The position numbers and the translations under genes were made by a program. The notes below the pieces were generated by a model. It was given only the letters and a program-made list of their open reading frames with translations, was not told the origin of the DNA and made no database searches. This document shows, piece by piece, positions 41,080-53,200 of a DNA stretch of 64,000 bases (positions are counted from its first letter, which is position 1; each line of letters starts with the position of its first letter). The DNA is from Trichostrongylus colubriformis (Eukaryota; Nematoda; Chromadorea; Rhabditida; Trichostrongylidae). The stretch spans positions 33,067,685 to 33,131,684 of the forward strand of contig OZ022257.1 of the NCBI GenBank assembly GCA_963978905.1, read 5' to 3'.

Positions 41080-43610
41080 AGGCTGTCCCTGCCCAGTCCA
41101 GTAGCGCTGGATCAGCACACAACCGAAGGCAGAAAAATCTCAGGGCCGTAGGCTACCAAGGGAAGGGAAGAGAGCGAGTCAATTTGTTGCCTTTACTTAC
41201 AGCTGTCGCAGCATCAGTTTGGCCGTTCAGTTTTCCACAGCAATCGACGAAGCTCGACGGATCAAGTATCACGATAGCCTGAGCGAAACAAAGCGTAAAG
41301 AGTGCCTTCATCATGTACGTAGACAGACGGAACTGCAGCGTTTCTGGGAGCCTAAAAGAGTAACTCGACATCAGAAGGAGCTGGATTCATCGTGTCACAG
41401 TTTTCTAAACATGGGCGAAGAGCGCGTCTCTCGAGGGACATTCAAGTATCAATCATCCAAGTGTACGCTCCTGTAACAGATAGTGACGAAGAGGTACACG
41501 ACGACTTCTGTGAACAACTTGAAGGTCTCACGTGCAGGCTGCGTGGTTGCGTTACAGTGATGGGCGATTGACGCTCGCACTGGGCAAAGGAAGGTTGGAG
41601 AAGTGTCCATGGTTCCGCATTCTGTCGAAGAAAGCACGAGGCTGGAGACAGACTAGCGAGATTCTGCGAGCTGTATCACTTCTACCATGCAACAGCCAAT
41701 TGCTCAAAGCTTTCAGAAGGAAGTGGATCCACATATCCCGAATGGTCAGCACTGTCATGAACTAGACCACATCTTATGCAATCGAAGGATCATGATAGAC
41801 GTATCAGTTGTACCCTCGTTCAATAAGAGGAGCGACCACGGACTGCTTCGAGAGCGATTCAACTTGAATCATAGCCTAGCACGTGTAATCCACATACAAT
41901 CAAGGCTATGATGTCCTTTTGCCGATACAGCTGCCCTGCAAGGTTTGCAAGTGCGGAGGAGTTCAAAATGTTGGATGACATGAAGGTTGACTAGGACAAC
42001 TTCGTTCAGACGGTAAAACGAATTGGCGAATGTTGTCGCAGTGCTGCGCCAAATCACAATGCTAGGCGTATCATAGCATACACTCGCGTTCTATCGGGAA
42101 GACGCAGGCATATGGACCGGAAGGTTGCCTTTTCTTCCTCTGGAAATACGCCATGCGATACAAACGATGTCCGGAATCGAGGATCCCGGACGAGATGATG
42201 TCACCCTAGCACTTCTTCGAGCATGCAGTCCGCCGCTGTATTAGGCTCTTGACGAAAGGTACACTCGCAACTTGACCGAATGAGCCATTCACTCAGCATG
42301 GAGGCAGTGTTCGACAGTGCAGCTGTTCAAGGAAGGCGACAAAGAAAACCTAGCGAGCTACGACCTATAACGCTTCTGCTTGCTTTACAAAGCGTTCATC
42401 CGTTGCATACCAGCACGTATCCGGAGGTTCATGGAAGAGGCTTAATCAGTGGAACAAGTAGGCTCTCGCCGCACTCCAGCGCACTTGATCACATTGCAAC
42501 TTGCCGACGCCTTATCGAAGCGTGTCGCGAGTATCACCTGCCTGTGCTGATGATTTTCATCGATTACAAGAAAGCGTTCGATTCTGTGGAGTCAGCAAAA
42601 AATTGGAAGTCGCTGGAAAATCGAGGTGTCGATAGTCTTTACGTAGACATGCTACGGGAATACTACACGGACTGCACAGCGGTGTTTCGTCCTTTTTATA
42701 ATCGTGGTTGCAGTAGAGAAGAGTGTACGTCAATGTTATTCTATATCACCCAGTCTCTTCAACGCTTGCCTTTAGTCCGTAATACGACACTGCGACCGGG
42801 ACAACCTCTTCGTGAACATCAACGGTGTGCGTCTAGAACCTCCAATTTGCGACGGCATCGTACTAATAACGGATTCGCCAGAATAGGCCTTTGAGATGCT
42901 GAATGGCCTTGACGATGGTGGAAGACAGCACGGACTTGTCAAACGTTTCAAAAACGAAGTTTATGAGGAATTCGTTTCCGAGCAGCGCCCAAGTGCCTAT
43001 GTACCTTGGGAGCGTGCTAAACATGAAAAACGAGCTTATGGAAGAGTTGGTGAGACGCCGCAGAGCTAGATGGGCTGCATTCAACTCCATAAGATGGGTA
43101 ACGGATAATACCAAAGATCGCATACTCCGGACAGATTTCTTCAAATCATCGGTGCGACCCGCCGTCTCCTACAATGGAAACGTGGGCCTTGTCAAAATTA
43201 CTGGAAAACGCTTAAGACCGCTCAGGCATGCATAGAGCGTCGTTCAGGAGGCCTAACGTTAAGCCGAGAGAGAGCTGCACCTTCACAATTCAGACATCAG
43301 AGCTATGTAATTGGTGAAGGACGTTCTGCTTCACATTGCTGAAGCGATGCACCTGTTCGCTGGGCACTTGATGAGAATGGGCGATGGAGTTCAACGACTG
43401 CGCGATGGTATCCTAGCGAGAACAAGCGACCACTCGGTCGTTCTCCTTTACGTTGTTCAGACTCTTCGACGTACCGTAATAACGTTTATGACCCAGTGTT
43501 TTCTAAGGTGGTCGTGCATTGTAAACAAAGGCTCGAAACCGAGAGCAACGGAAAAGAAGTTGGGACCCGTGCAAGGTCGACCGCCGTGCCGATGAACGGG
43601 CCGTCTAAGT
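41080..43610 (+). pseudogene. RTE-type LINE relic
   Basis: Plus-strand pieces in order: endonuclease (about 41370-41910) with SIIQVYAPVTDSDEEVHDD, then DHILCNRRIMIDVSVVPSF and SDHGLLRE; reverse transcriptase (42280-42894) with LMIFIDYKKAFDSVE; C-terminal part (42903-43235) with YLGSVLNMKNELMEELVRRR and a final block near 43330-43490. Many stops and frameshifts. The YxDD box is not recognisable. It is embedded between duplicated 55-bp stretches of the large inverted repeat. Confidence 0.75.
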
Positions 43611-43614
43611 ATTT

Positions 43615-45052
43615 GACAAGGGAAGGATTTCAAATTCGCATGGAACTTCGAAATGAGACCCGGATGGATCAATAGAGCTCCGAAGAATGATTATAACTAT
43701 GAAAACAAAAAATGCAAAATGTCATTCTTGAACGAGTCAGAAGGGGTCAAAGTTTGCCTCTGATATCTCATTCAAGAAACACTTTGCCATCAACACAGCC
43801 GTTGCTCAGCCACCAACGGCAACCGTGACTCAGTAGTAGTGCTTCGGATCTGTGGAATAGTGGTCGGGGGTTGGCTCCACGCCGGCAAAGATTTATTTGC
43901 ATTTTGTGTTTCATTGTCAGTAAGTGCTTTTCCTTGATTTCTGAACGTTTCCTGGTGCTGCTCCCTATCGCACCAATCATTACTCTGTTACTTTACTTAT
44001 AGCTACTAACATTACTCACAAGGAAAGGATATCAGGTCGAAGAGACTCCCGCACCCATGAATTAGGCGTTGTTCGTAAAAAGATTATGATATTCGCGCAC
44101 AGGCGATCGAATTACCCATCCTTGCAAATTTTCAGCCAAATCCAGTTGGTCCACCTTCGAAAAATTGGGGGTGGCTAGGTTATGCAGTGGTAGTTTTTGA
44201 AGTTCCTTCTACAAAAAATTCTGCAATCTGAACAAAATAACCTTTACATGCATGTTACACTTGCCCATAAAACTAAACGTAACAGCGTCAAATAAAAGCG
44301 TTTCTACGGCAACGGTCAGCGACTTCTCCTTTACTCACTGTGTTAGCACACAATAGCCCGTAGATTTTTCCGAAATTTGGGTAAATTCTCGAATTGGCTA
44401 AAAACTTGTCCCATGAAGTAATATGGTTTCCTAAACACAAAAATAAAACTGGACTTGCACGGATACGACTGCCTCGCGCGTTGTGTGCTTCCGAACGTAC
44501 CCTGTGATAGCATTATTCACAGGTAAACGTCCATTACTCGCTTCAGAGAATCGTTTGGCAGATACTGAACACACGTTTGAAATCAACGTCCAATAGAACA
44601 TGGAGTAATAGTGTCTCATTGCAAATGGCCACTTCGGACTCGTTCCCTCTCCTTGTGAGTGATGTTATTAGTTACAATGAAGGTGGTAGAGTAAATGGTG
44701 GGTGCGATAGGTACCAGTACAAGGACACGTTCAGAAGTGAAGAAAAAGCACTTCCTGACAGTGAAAGACAAAATGCAAAAAAACCCTCACCGACGCGGAG
44801 CAAACCTCCGACCACTATTCTGCGGATCTGAAACACTACCAGTAAGCCGCGCGGTTGTCATGTCATTGGCTCAGCAACGGCCATGATAATGGCAAAGTGC
44901 CCCGTCGATGATGATATATCGCGGGCAAATTCTGACCCCTTCTAACTCGCTTCGTAATGGATTTTCACAGTTATAATCAGTCTTCGGAGCTCTACTGATC
45001 CATCCGTGTCCGTTTCAAAGCTCCATGGAAAGTTGAAACCCTTCCCTTGTGT
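43615..45052. repeat. Foldback element, family 2, largest arms
   Basis: Palindrome centred near 44335 with arms of about 700 bp. ACAAGGGAAGGATTTCAA (from 43615) mirrors the right end ACCCTTCCCTTGT (to 45050), and CAGTAGAGCTCCGAAGA-type and GGTCGGGGGTTGGCTCC-type blocks occur in both arms. It separates the RTE relic from the inner part of the large inverted repeat, so it inserted there. Confidence 0.75.
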
Positions 45053-45057
45053 TAACC

Positions 45058-45553
45058 GAGTGAGCTTTTCACAACATTTTTGTTTTTGAGCTTATTTCGT
45101 CAGAATCGATCGAGAAATTGAAAAATCACTTACTTTTTACAGGCCACTAGTTGCGTACTGCAGAAATCATGTTAAATTTCGAACCACGACATTCTTTTTC
45201 TATGATGAAGCCCAAAACATCAGTGTACGGTGTATTTTGAATGCAGATTAATTTCCTCCCTCATCACTGAAATAACATCTTCAAGCAATGAAAATCGCAT
45301 TGTGTCTTGAAAAAGCAGATTCTCTGCATCATTGAATAATACCTATGTTCAAACGAAGCTTTATCCGTAAATTTGAAAAGTCCAGAAAAGTCCATTTCCA
45401 CATGAAAGTGTGATGATGCTGAAGACACACACATGGTTCAAATTTAGCTGTGCTCAGGAGGAAAACTGCTGATGTAAAAATCATTTCACAACGACTGCTT
45501 CATTTTTTATCTGTTGACGCCTTCCTAGCTTTAGATACTGTTGTCTCAAGTAA
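45058..45553 (+). repeat. Inner left arm of the large inverted repeat
   Basis: It mirrors 47455-46946: AGATTCTCTGCATCATTG against CAGAGAATCTGC, ACATCAGTGTACGGTGTATT against TACACCGTACACTGATG, GATAAAAAATGA near the centre. The arms meet at the piggyBac insertion. Confidence 0.7.
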
Positions 45554-46945
45554 TTAACCTCCTATTCACCCTGCGATGATCAGATCAATGCCTCGCGGTG
45601 TTACCAAATATTCGAGCCTTCCACACTTCATTTAGATTAGTGAGCAGTTCATATTAATAGTGGGTACCGGTGTTACCACATATTCGAGCCTCCCATTCTT
45701 CATTAACATTAGTGAGCAGTTCTTATTAGAGCCCGCGCATGTTCTGCGATTGGCAGCTGCGCGGGACCGCCCCGCCCGATGGAGCGTCGCGACTGCAGCC
45801 CATATATGGGCTATGTGGGCCGTTATGTCCGGTTTTTTGGAAGCACTTTTTTTTGCAGGGAACACGGAATGAAGGCAAAAGTCCGATCTCCTTCATCTAT
45901 TTGTAATTTGGTAGGATGGGTAGGTTTACGTATTCAGCCTTTTCTAGTAACCCAGTACTATGGAATTTTCTGAAGAACACCTGGAGGATAAATTCTACCA
46001 CCTTCTAATCGAATCGGACGGAGGAACCGAAACAACACAGGATGAGTCCGCTAATGAATCGCTTCTTCCTGATGATGGTCCTGATTAGGAAACCGGCTCA
46101 GAAGATAATGGAGGAATGGAAAACACCTGGTCTAAGACTGTTACCACTCACGACCGATGGAGTTTCCTGGAGTGGACCATGGACCTGCCACTCATGTGTC
46201 TAATTGCAGTGACCCTGTGGACTTTTACAATATCTTTCTATGGTGAATCTCATCGTCATCGAAATCCAAATGAATGGATATGGGAAGCAGAAGGCCGAAA
46301 ACAGAAGAGCAACTTTCCAGGAGACGACAGAAGTCTATATGAGAAAGGTTGTGGAGATTTGTCTCCGGATGGGACTAGTGAAGTTGCCGCATCTTCACGA
46401 TTGCTGGAGTCATAAGACCAGTTTCGGGTGGACATCCGTACGTTGGATCAGTGCTACAGATATCTCTACAGAGCAAGACGTGCCCAGGCACTTCACCACA
46501 CAAAACGGGTTAATACACAATGCAGCAAGTGCAAATCATTCCTCTGTGTGGGGTGCTTCGACCGATTCCATGAGATCTGTATTTAAGGCAATATTGTATT
46601 AAGTTTCTCACCCGCTGGAGTTTCGTAGGGCAACTTTTTGTAGACCTAAATGTAAAGCTAGATAAACATCACCAACGTCGAAAAGTTTTTTCGATGTTAG
46701 CTGTATTTCTTTGAAAATCTTGCAGGAACAATATCTTTTTGTGACACACAACGTATGCTTATTTATTTAACACAGCACTACATGTAATAAACAAAACTTA
46801 CTTAATAAATGCAAGTAAAAACAAAAAACCATTTGATTACTGCAGCCCACATGCGTGCTGCATGGTCCCACTCGTCCGACAAACTGCAGCCCACATATGC
46901 GTCAATATAACCTGATTTGCGCAGGGTGAATAGGAGATCAATTAG
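45554..46945 (+). mobile_element. Deleted piggyBac-like element
   Basis: TTAA (45554-45557) is followed by CCTCCTATTCACCCTGCG. The right end has the inverted CGCAGGGTGAATAGGAG (to 46935), next to a decayed TTAA-like CAATTA. TTAA plus a C-rich end is the piggyBac signature. At about 1.39 kb it is shorter than autonomous piggyBacs. The similar CCTGCTATTCACCCTGC at 31041-31058 hints at another copy end in the dehydrogenase intron. Confidence 0.7.
45961..46601 (+). pseudogene. piggyBac transposase relic, N-terminus joined to C-terminus
   Basis: An acidic N-terminus starts at 45961 (MEFSEEHLEDKFYHLL). Around 46170-46410 come the family blocks for PVDFY-type sequence and EVYMRKVVEICLRMGLVKLP. At about 46455-46595 a Cys/His-rich end follows (QCSKCKSFLCVGCF, then RFHEIC), the zinc-binding tail of piggyBac transposases. 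The central catalytic Asp region is missing. Frame changes and a stop (46086-46088) are present. Confidence 0.65.
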
Positions 46946-47518
46946 CGTTCACTTACATGAGACAACGGTATCTAGAGAATAGAAAGGCACTAATAGATAA
47001 AAAATGAAATAGTCATCGTGAAGTGATTTTTACATCTTCGATCAGCAGTTTTCTTTCTGAACACAGCAATGTAAATTTCATTTATGTTTGTATGTTTTCA
47101 GCCCATCTTCACACTTTCATATGGAATTAAATTTTTTTCCAAATTCACGAGTGAAGCTCTGTTTGAGCATAAGTGTCATTTTATGATGACAGAGAATCTG
47201 CTTTTTGAAGACTTTATGCGATTTTCATTGCTTGAAGATTTTGTTTAGCGGTGAGAGAGGAGATTAACCTGTATTAAAAATACACCGTACACTGATGCTT
47301 CAGGCTTTAGCACAGAGGAAGCGCTTGCTTGTAAATCGGAAGTGAATATGATTCCTGAAATACGCAACTGTTAGTCAGTGGAAAGTGGATGATTTTTCAA
47401 TTGCTTGATCGATTCTGCCGGAATGGCTCTAAAACTTTCAAAATGCATTTGCTTTGAGCTTTGATAAAAAGCTTTGATAAAAAGTGTCCTGAAACTTATA
47501 CATAATTCAGTGAAGAGT
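46946..47518 (-). repeat. Right arm of the large inverted repeat
   Basis: Inverted counterpart of 45058-45553, continuing outward (AGTGTCCTGAAACTTATACA) to match 40780-40810. It is interrupted at 47519 by a foldback insertion and resumes at about 48512. Confidence 0.65.
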
Positions 47519-48496
47519 AACATTATTCGGGTAATGCTTTGCCGAACGAGGTTGTTAGGTGGATCAATTTATTTATGGCCTGAAGTTTCGACCTTTTTGT
47601 CGTCTTCAGAGGCCTAAAAAGTGGCTCAAAGTTTGCTGACCTTTAACCTACCCGATCAAGCGCCAAAAACCCCTAGCATTTCGGACTCACCCACTCAATC
47701 CATGGAGACGTCGAATAGACGAAAGAAAGGAATTGAACTCACCCGTGATCCACCGAGAGTGGTAGGACGTCGCTACCGACTCTTGTTAGTACTATGTGCG
47801 ACTGGGAGTTACTAAACAGCGGTGATGACAAATGACGGTGCTGTCAGTCGCGACATCATTCTAACCCACAGAGCGGTACAAACGGTAGGAATTCACTAGT
47901 AATTGAAGGGCACTCATTTCAGGCACAGACGTGAGCATCACAGCGGGAATGACTTTGACGTGAAGAGCAAAATTGTGTCACATGAGACCGAGATTTCATC
48001 TAGAAAAGCATTAGAAGCATTTTGGATATCCATAAGGAATCCAATAATGAACAACAGAAATGAGTGCCCTTCAATTACAAGTGAATTCCTACCGTTTGTA
48101 CCGCTCTGTGGGTAAGAATGATGTCATGACTGACAGTACCGTCATTTGTCATCACCGCTGTTTAGTAACTCCCAGTCGCACATAGTACTAACAAGAGTCG
48201 GTAGCGACGTTCTACCACTCTCGGTGGATCACGGGTGAGTTCAATTTCTTTCTTTCGTCTATTCGACGTCTCCATGGATTGAGTGGGTGAGTCCGAAATG
48301 CTAGGGGTTTTTGGTGCTTGATCGGGTAGGTTAAAGGTCAGCAAACTTTGAGCCACTTTTTAGGCCTCTGAAGACGACGAAAAGGTCGAAACGTCAGGCC
48401 ATAAATAAATTGATCCACCTAACAACCTCGTTCGGCAAAGCATTACACGAATAATGTTAACATCATGCCGAGGTTTCAAGAAGAGAGAACCTGGAG
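47519..48496. mobile_element. Foldback element, family 1, arms about 400 bp
   Basis: Arms 47519-47915 and 48060-48460 are near-identical inverted copies with a loop of about 140 bp. They start CATTATTCGGGTAATGC, then CGAACGAGGTTGTTAGGTGG and AGTTTCGACCTTTTTGTCG. The 15-bp word AATTCAGTGAAGAGT flanks it (47504-47518 and 48497-48511) and looks like a target duplication. Mirror frames of 64 codons in both arms are a by-product of the palindrome, not genes. Confidence 0.8.
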
Positions 48497-48511
48497 AATT
48501 CAGTGAAGAGT

Positions 48512-48594
48512 GATGTTCTTGCGAAACATGTACGAGAACAACTGAACATGTGTATGTAGGCACAAAAAAGTGAAGTCTTGCCTGACGGTAAAAA
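48512..48594 (-). repeat. Outer part of the right arm of the large inverted repeat
   Basis: GATGTTCTTGCGAAACATG to TGTGTATGTAGGCACAAA and TCTTGCCTGACGG is the inverted counterpart of 40680-40780. Confidence 0.6.
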
Positions 48595-48609
48595 AATTAA
48601 TCTCTGCAA

Positions 48610-48989
48610 ATTCCAACTTCTCTCTTCGTGGAACCTCGGCATTGATATTATTTTGAAACTTGTTCTCTTATGCCAACGAGGTTGTTAGGTGGAATGTTTA
48701 TTGGCGGCCTAACGTTTCGACCAGATCGTCTTCCTCGAAGGCCCACTCCACCACCGCGCGAGTGGAATGCCGCCACTCCGTGTCAGTTGTCGTCAGTGAA
48801 TCATTCAAATGAGGATTCATTCCATTTGAATCATTCAAATGATTCACTGACGACAACTGACACGGAGTGGCGGCGTTCCACTCGCGCGGTGGTGGAGTGG
48901 GCCTTTGAGGAAGACGATCTGGTCGAAACGTTAGGCCGCCAATAAACATTTCACCTAACAACCTCGTTGGCATAAGAGAACAAGTTTCA
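48610..48989. mobile_element. Foldback element, family 1, compact copy
   Basis: Near-perfect palindrome 48651-48992 centred near 48825. TTTTGAAACTTGTTCTCTTA then TGCCAACGAGGTTGTTAGG is mirrored at the right, with GGCGGCCTAACGTTTCGACC and CAGTTGTCGTCAGTGAATCA inside. The 15-bp word AATTAATCTCTGCAA flanks it (48595-48609, 48991-49005). Confidence 0.8.
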
Positions 48990-49005
48990 AAATTAATCTC
49001 TGCAA

Positions 49006-51059
49006 CTATCATCGGGAAGCTGGTGATCTACGCTTCCAAATCCGATGTTATAGGTTGTTGAGCTCGCAGCATCGAGTCGAATCTGAGGCTTCCAAATTCT
49101 CCTTTCATCCACTTTGACAAGATAACGATTATGCAACGGTTTGCGTCGAGTAATCCGTCGCTAGGTGTCGGTTTTTCAACAATGTTAGCGGTACTGTAAG
49201 TACGAAATTACTTTCAACATTCCTAGCAACAATGAGCTGAAGCTTGAGCGAAAGCTGATCCTTAGAGAGAATGAATTCCGATTTACTCGCGCTCCACTGT
49301 ATCGGGCGACGGGTGTATTGCCTTGATGGGTATTTTGCTTAAACTTCAGAAGGGAAAAGGAGCGTTTTGCCTTTTCCAGTAAGGCTCAGGCGAGAATGTG
49401 CACAAGAATAGTATGAGGAAAGAGAAGGCAGCGAGGTATGGTTTCCATCCCGCATAATATTAGTACCTTTGTGTTAGTGTGTGAGGAATTGCTTTGTCAT
49501 CAAGCTCTCTAGGTTGAGTGAGTGGTATATACAATAATAGGACATATTCAATATGGGATTAATGGTAGCGGAAAATAAATCACCCATTTTACGCTCTAGG
49601 ATGCGATTCCTAATGGAGAGAGCACTGACTGGTTTATTCGGCGTCAGTATGCCATGTTAGTGTGTGAATACACTACGAAGTTCACGCCGCTTGCGATCAC
49701 TGTAGCCCTACGTTCGCGCCGAACTAGCTCACTGTTCCCTAGCACAACTGGATCCCTCCACAAACGTCATTGAATCCGTATCTGGGATCAATGCAAGTTG
49801 TGGGAAGAGTGGGGGGGGGGGGGGGGGAGGGGATGCAAAATTTTAATGTAGGTGGAGAGGAGATGATTTTCATCTCAAGCCTAAAGAGGGAAAACGGCGT
49901 CGGTGGAAGTTGCGTCCCTGTACTAAAATCTGGAGCGAGCCAAAACGATGCAGATTGAGATGATTTATAGCAAAGGAAATGAAATGAATGGATTTAAAAT
50001 GTTATCATAGAACATTCGTGATTCTCAACCATTCAATCATGTTTAATAAAATGAGACAGAGTCGAAAAAACTCAATTCAGGAGCGAAATCAATAAAAACA
50101 TGCATAGAACACGGTCGCCACGCCTCTTGCGCAATTACGCGTAATTCCCAGCAAGCCTAGCCAACTGGCGCGCAATCATCGCATAGAGGACGCCGTGACT
50201 TGAAATTCTGACGTAATGGTACACACCCACCCAAGTCTTTTGCACATTTACATACCTCCAGTCAAGCCGCTCCAAGAGAAGAACTGTGAATGATGCCTCT
50301 TATCAGTATGTGAGGCTGGCACAAGTTTTCCGAATACGCTCACAGTTGATAAGCGGGAGAGTCGCGCTTGACCGGCGTCATAAGTTGTGTCGCCACAAGA
50401 CACAAAACGAGAAATACAACTTGAGTTAACTTTACGTCGGTCAAAAGGTGCTCACCGTTTTTGAGGCCTTTAACTCTGTTAAATTATGTACGTTTACGAA
50501 TTAAAAATCTCCTGATTTGGCAGTTTGGCCAGTAACAACTATGCAGATCCATTCCTTATGTATAAACATTCTAGCCTCGAATACAAAAATTGGCGAAGGA
50601 TGGTTCCAACGTCCTTCTCATGTTAGAAACTATCTCTTTCCAATCGCTTTGAAAAACAAAAAAGTCCGTACTGCATACATCAAGGTTTATATGAACTTGT
50701 GAAAACTTCGCAGCAGGTTTTGCACGCTGTAAAAATGAGGAGCAAAGGGCGAAAATATGGATCCATGTGAAATTTGATGCCATCGTCAGGGACAATGGAA
50801 CATAGCTTGTTCTACGAAGGGGAGTACATTTCTTGCGGATGATGATCAACTTCATAGCAGTGATCTACTACTACGGAGCAAACTGATTCATGGATTTTGC
50901 ATTAAACTTGTTGCACGATAGACCAATAAAAATAACCAAACCTACTTAGGACGTGACGCGGATAGTGGTGCTTTTCTTGTCTATAAATAGTACTGCCTCT
51001 CCTCATAATCGGATGAGATCAACGCTCTATCTAACAAGGAAGGCCCACTAGGGCATAGT
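49006..51059. other. Intergenic; one MITE fragment
   Basis: No gene recognised. 49805-49935 contains a G-run and GATGCAAAATTTTAATGTAGG, related to the palindromic MITE at 34322. The remainder shows only short, uninformative frames. Confidence 0.4.
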
Positions 51060-52590
51060 GAGCATTTTAAAAACGGTTCTTTCCATCATAGGCTCATACA
51101 TGAAACAAAAAAACATTGACAAATCTGGTTAAGTGTTTTGAAAAAGCCAGGAAGTGGCTGACGCTTACAAGGGAGGTCTTTCAGGTCATGACGCGCTTGG
51201 AATCGGTGTTTTCCATTGTATGGGGGTACCTACATGAAACATATAACTAACTTCCATTTTTGCTGAGCGACCCTACGAATGCCAAAAAAAAAGCAAAAAA
51301 TATTTATTCTAAAAAGGCGATTTCAACCCACTTATTGTAACGCATACTTTTGTAACCTTGACCATGTGCAGCTCCAAAGGTGTTCTTCCAATTCACATTC
51401 AAAACAAAGTCAAATACGGGAAAAAATAAGATCTTACCTCCACCATATACTAAAAGTGTGCAGCAGTTTCACAACGGTTCCCCGATGTACATATAGTGTA
51501 GCGATTGGATGGCCTACTGGATACGACGATGGACTCTCAAACGGTCGAAAGGCATGGGTTGGTGGATCAGGTCCCGGCCCTGCCGAAGCTTTGCACTTTT
51601 TTTTGCCTTCACTTTTTCATCTTCAGATATGTCTGTTTATGCCAAATTACTATGGTTTTCGTTGACAGCATGCCAAAATGACCCTGTTTACGAATCTTCA
51701 GTAAATTTGGTCATCTGACTTTTTTGGACACATAAGGGCCCGTAGCTCTCGAAATTCGCGATTTTGCGCAAAATGAGTGCCATATTCGTGTTCAGGGAGT
51801 CAAATTACCCTTGGGGACATATTTCTAGCCAATTCCAAATTTTGACCCTATCTTCGAGAAAGACGTTTGGTCATGGATACATGGTGCCCTTTCTATTTGT
51901 AGAAGTGAGTAACTAACAAAATCGCTAAAAATCAGTGGAATATGCACAGCATGGATGCCTAACGTTATAACTTGACCAACCAAGCATTAAGCAAGAGAAA
52001 TAGTCAGGATTTCTTGACAAGTCATACCGTCGTCTCCTTCGTTGAACATGCAGTCGAAGGTATACTAATGCCCTGCCCAAATTTTCGAATTTAGGTCAAA
52101 ACTTCGATTGGGCTGGAAACTTGCTCCTGGGAGTAGTTCGACCTCCTGAACACGAATATCAAATCTGTTTTACGTAAAAACGCCTCGTTCGTGCGCTATG
52201 GGCGCTAAAAGGTCAAAAAATTGGACTGTCAAACTTGCTGAAAACTGGCAGTAGAGGGCAGTCCGGGGTTCTGAATGTAATCACTGCACTTGATCTTCAT
52301 ATTCAAATGTTTACGAGCCCAAAAACTGAAAATCTAAATTTTGCAAAAATTTGTCCTCAGTGGGGATCGAACCATCAACCCCTTTTTTGGCATTCGTAGG
52401 GCCGCCAGCAAAAAGGGACATCAGTTATATGATTCTTGTACGCACCCCCATACATGCGAAAAACAGCTTTCAAAAAGCGCGTCATGAGTTGGAAGACCTT
52501 CCTCGTTAGATCTCCGCTGAGGAAATTTTTTGCACTAGCCCAACCCCGTTTTGTGTTCATATATGACCGTACATGCTGGTTGCGAGCAAA
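51060..52590. repeat. Foldback element, family 2
   Basis: A diverged palindrome: GACCCTACGAATGCCAAAAA (51268) mirrors TTTTTTGGCATTCGTAGGG (52383), CATGACGCGCTT mirrors AAAAGCGCGTCATGA (52478), and the outer TTCATGTATGAGC-type blocks pair further out. Inside, the left part around 51490-51590 (TGGCCTACTGG, GGATCAGGTCCC) and the right part near 52360 (GGGGATCGAACCATCAACC) carry tRNA-like B-box sequence, suggesting that a SINE belongs to the arms. Confidence 0.6.
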
Positions 52591-52689
52591 ACTCATTTTT
52601 ATCCGGGAGGGTACCCCTACATTCAGTTTCCTTACGTATTTGACGTCTGGTCTGCTTGAACCTGTCAGCGCTCATGAGAAGGGAAGTAG

Positions 52690-53200
52690 GCATTCGCCCA
52701 CGAAGCCCATGTGATATTCGCGTTCCGGGAGTCTAACAAAAGTACCCAGGGACGGATTTCCAGCCTAATAGCAATCTTACCCAACTTCCAAAAATAGGAT
52801 GCCTTCTACCATAGTCTAGTACATTTAAAGAAAGAGATCGCTGGTCGGTATCAGGAAGTATCCATAATTTTTTGCCATCGTAAGGTATTGCTAGGCACAG
52901 TTTACGTGGAAGTCGCATCCTGCACATGTTCCATTGATTTTTTGCGAAGCCGTTAGCTGCTCGTTTGTAATGTAGAAAAGTGAATGATCACCCACGTCCA
53001 CTCCGCTGTTTCGAGGTTACGTCAAAATCTCATTTCGACTAGTGATCTGCCTCCACGTCTTACTGGAACTTGTGAGCACGATCACCACACTAAGTTCGCA
53101 CGAAAATGCTTGGTTCGCGTGCTAGGGGCGCCGACGGGGTACAACCATATTGACCATTGGACATTTGCGAATGAGGCCGCTTTGGTAAGCTAGAAATGGA
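52690..53200. repeat. Fragment of foldback family 2
   Basis: GATATTCGCGTTCCGGGAGT near 52712 and CGCACGAAAATGCTTGGTTC near 53096 match inner arm segments of the 51060 and 38900 elements, in mirrored order. Ends cannot be fixed. Confidence 0.45.

Noticed and set aside
47621..48356. Pair of near-identical 64-codon ORFs on opposite strands
   Set aside because: They are mirror images created by the foldback arms, with no start context or domain.
48670..49012. Opposed ORFs of 91 and 104 codons
   Set aside because: Again a by-product of a near-perfect palindrome.
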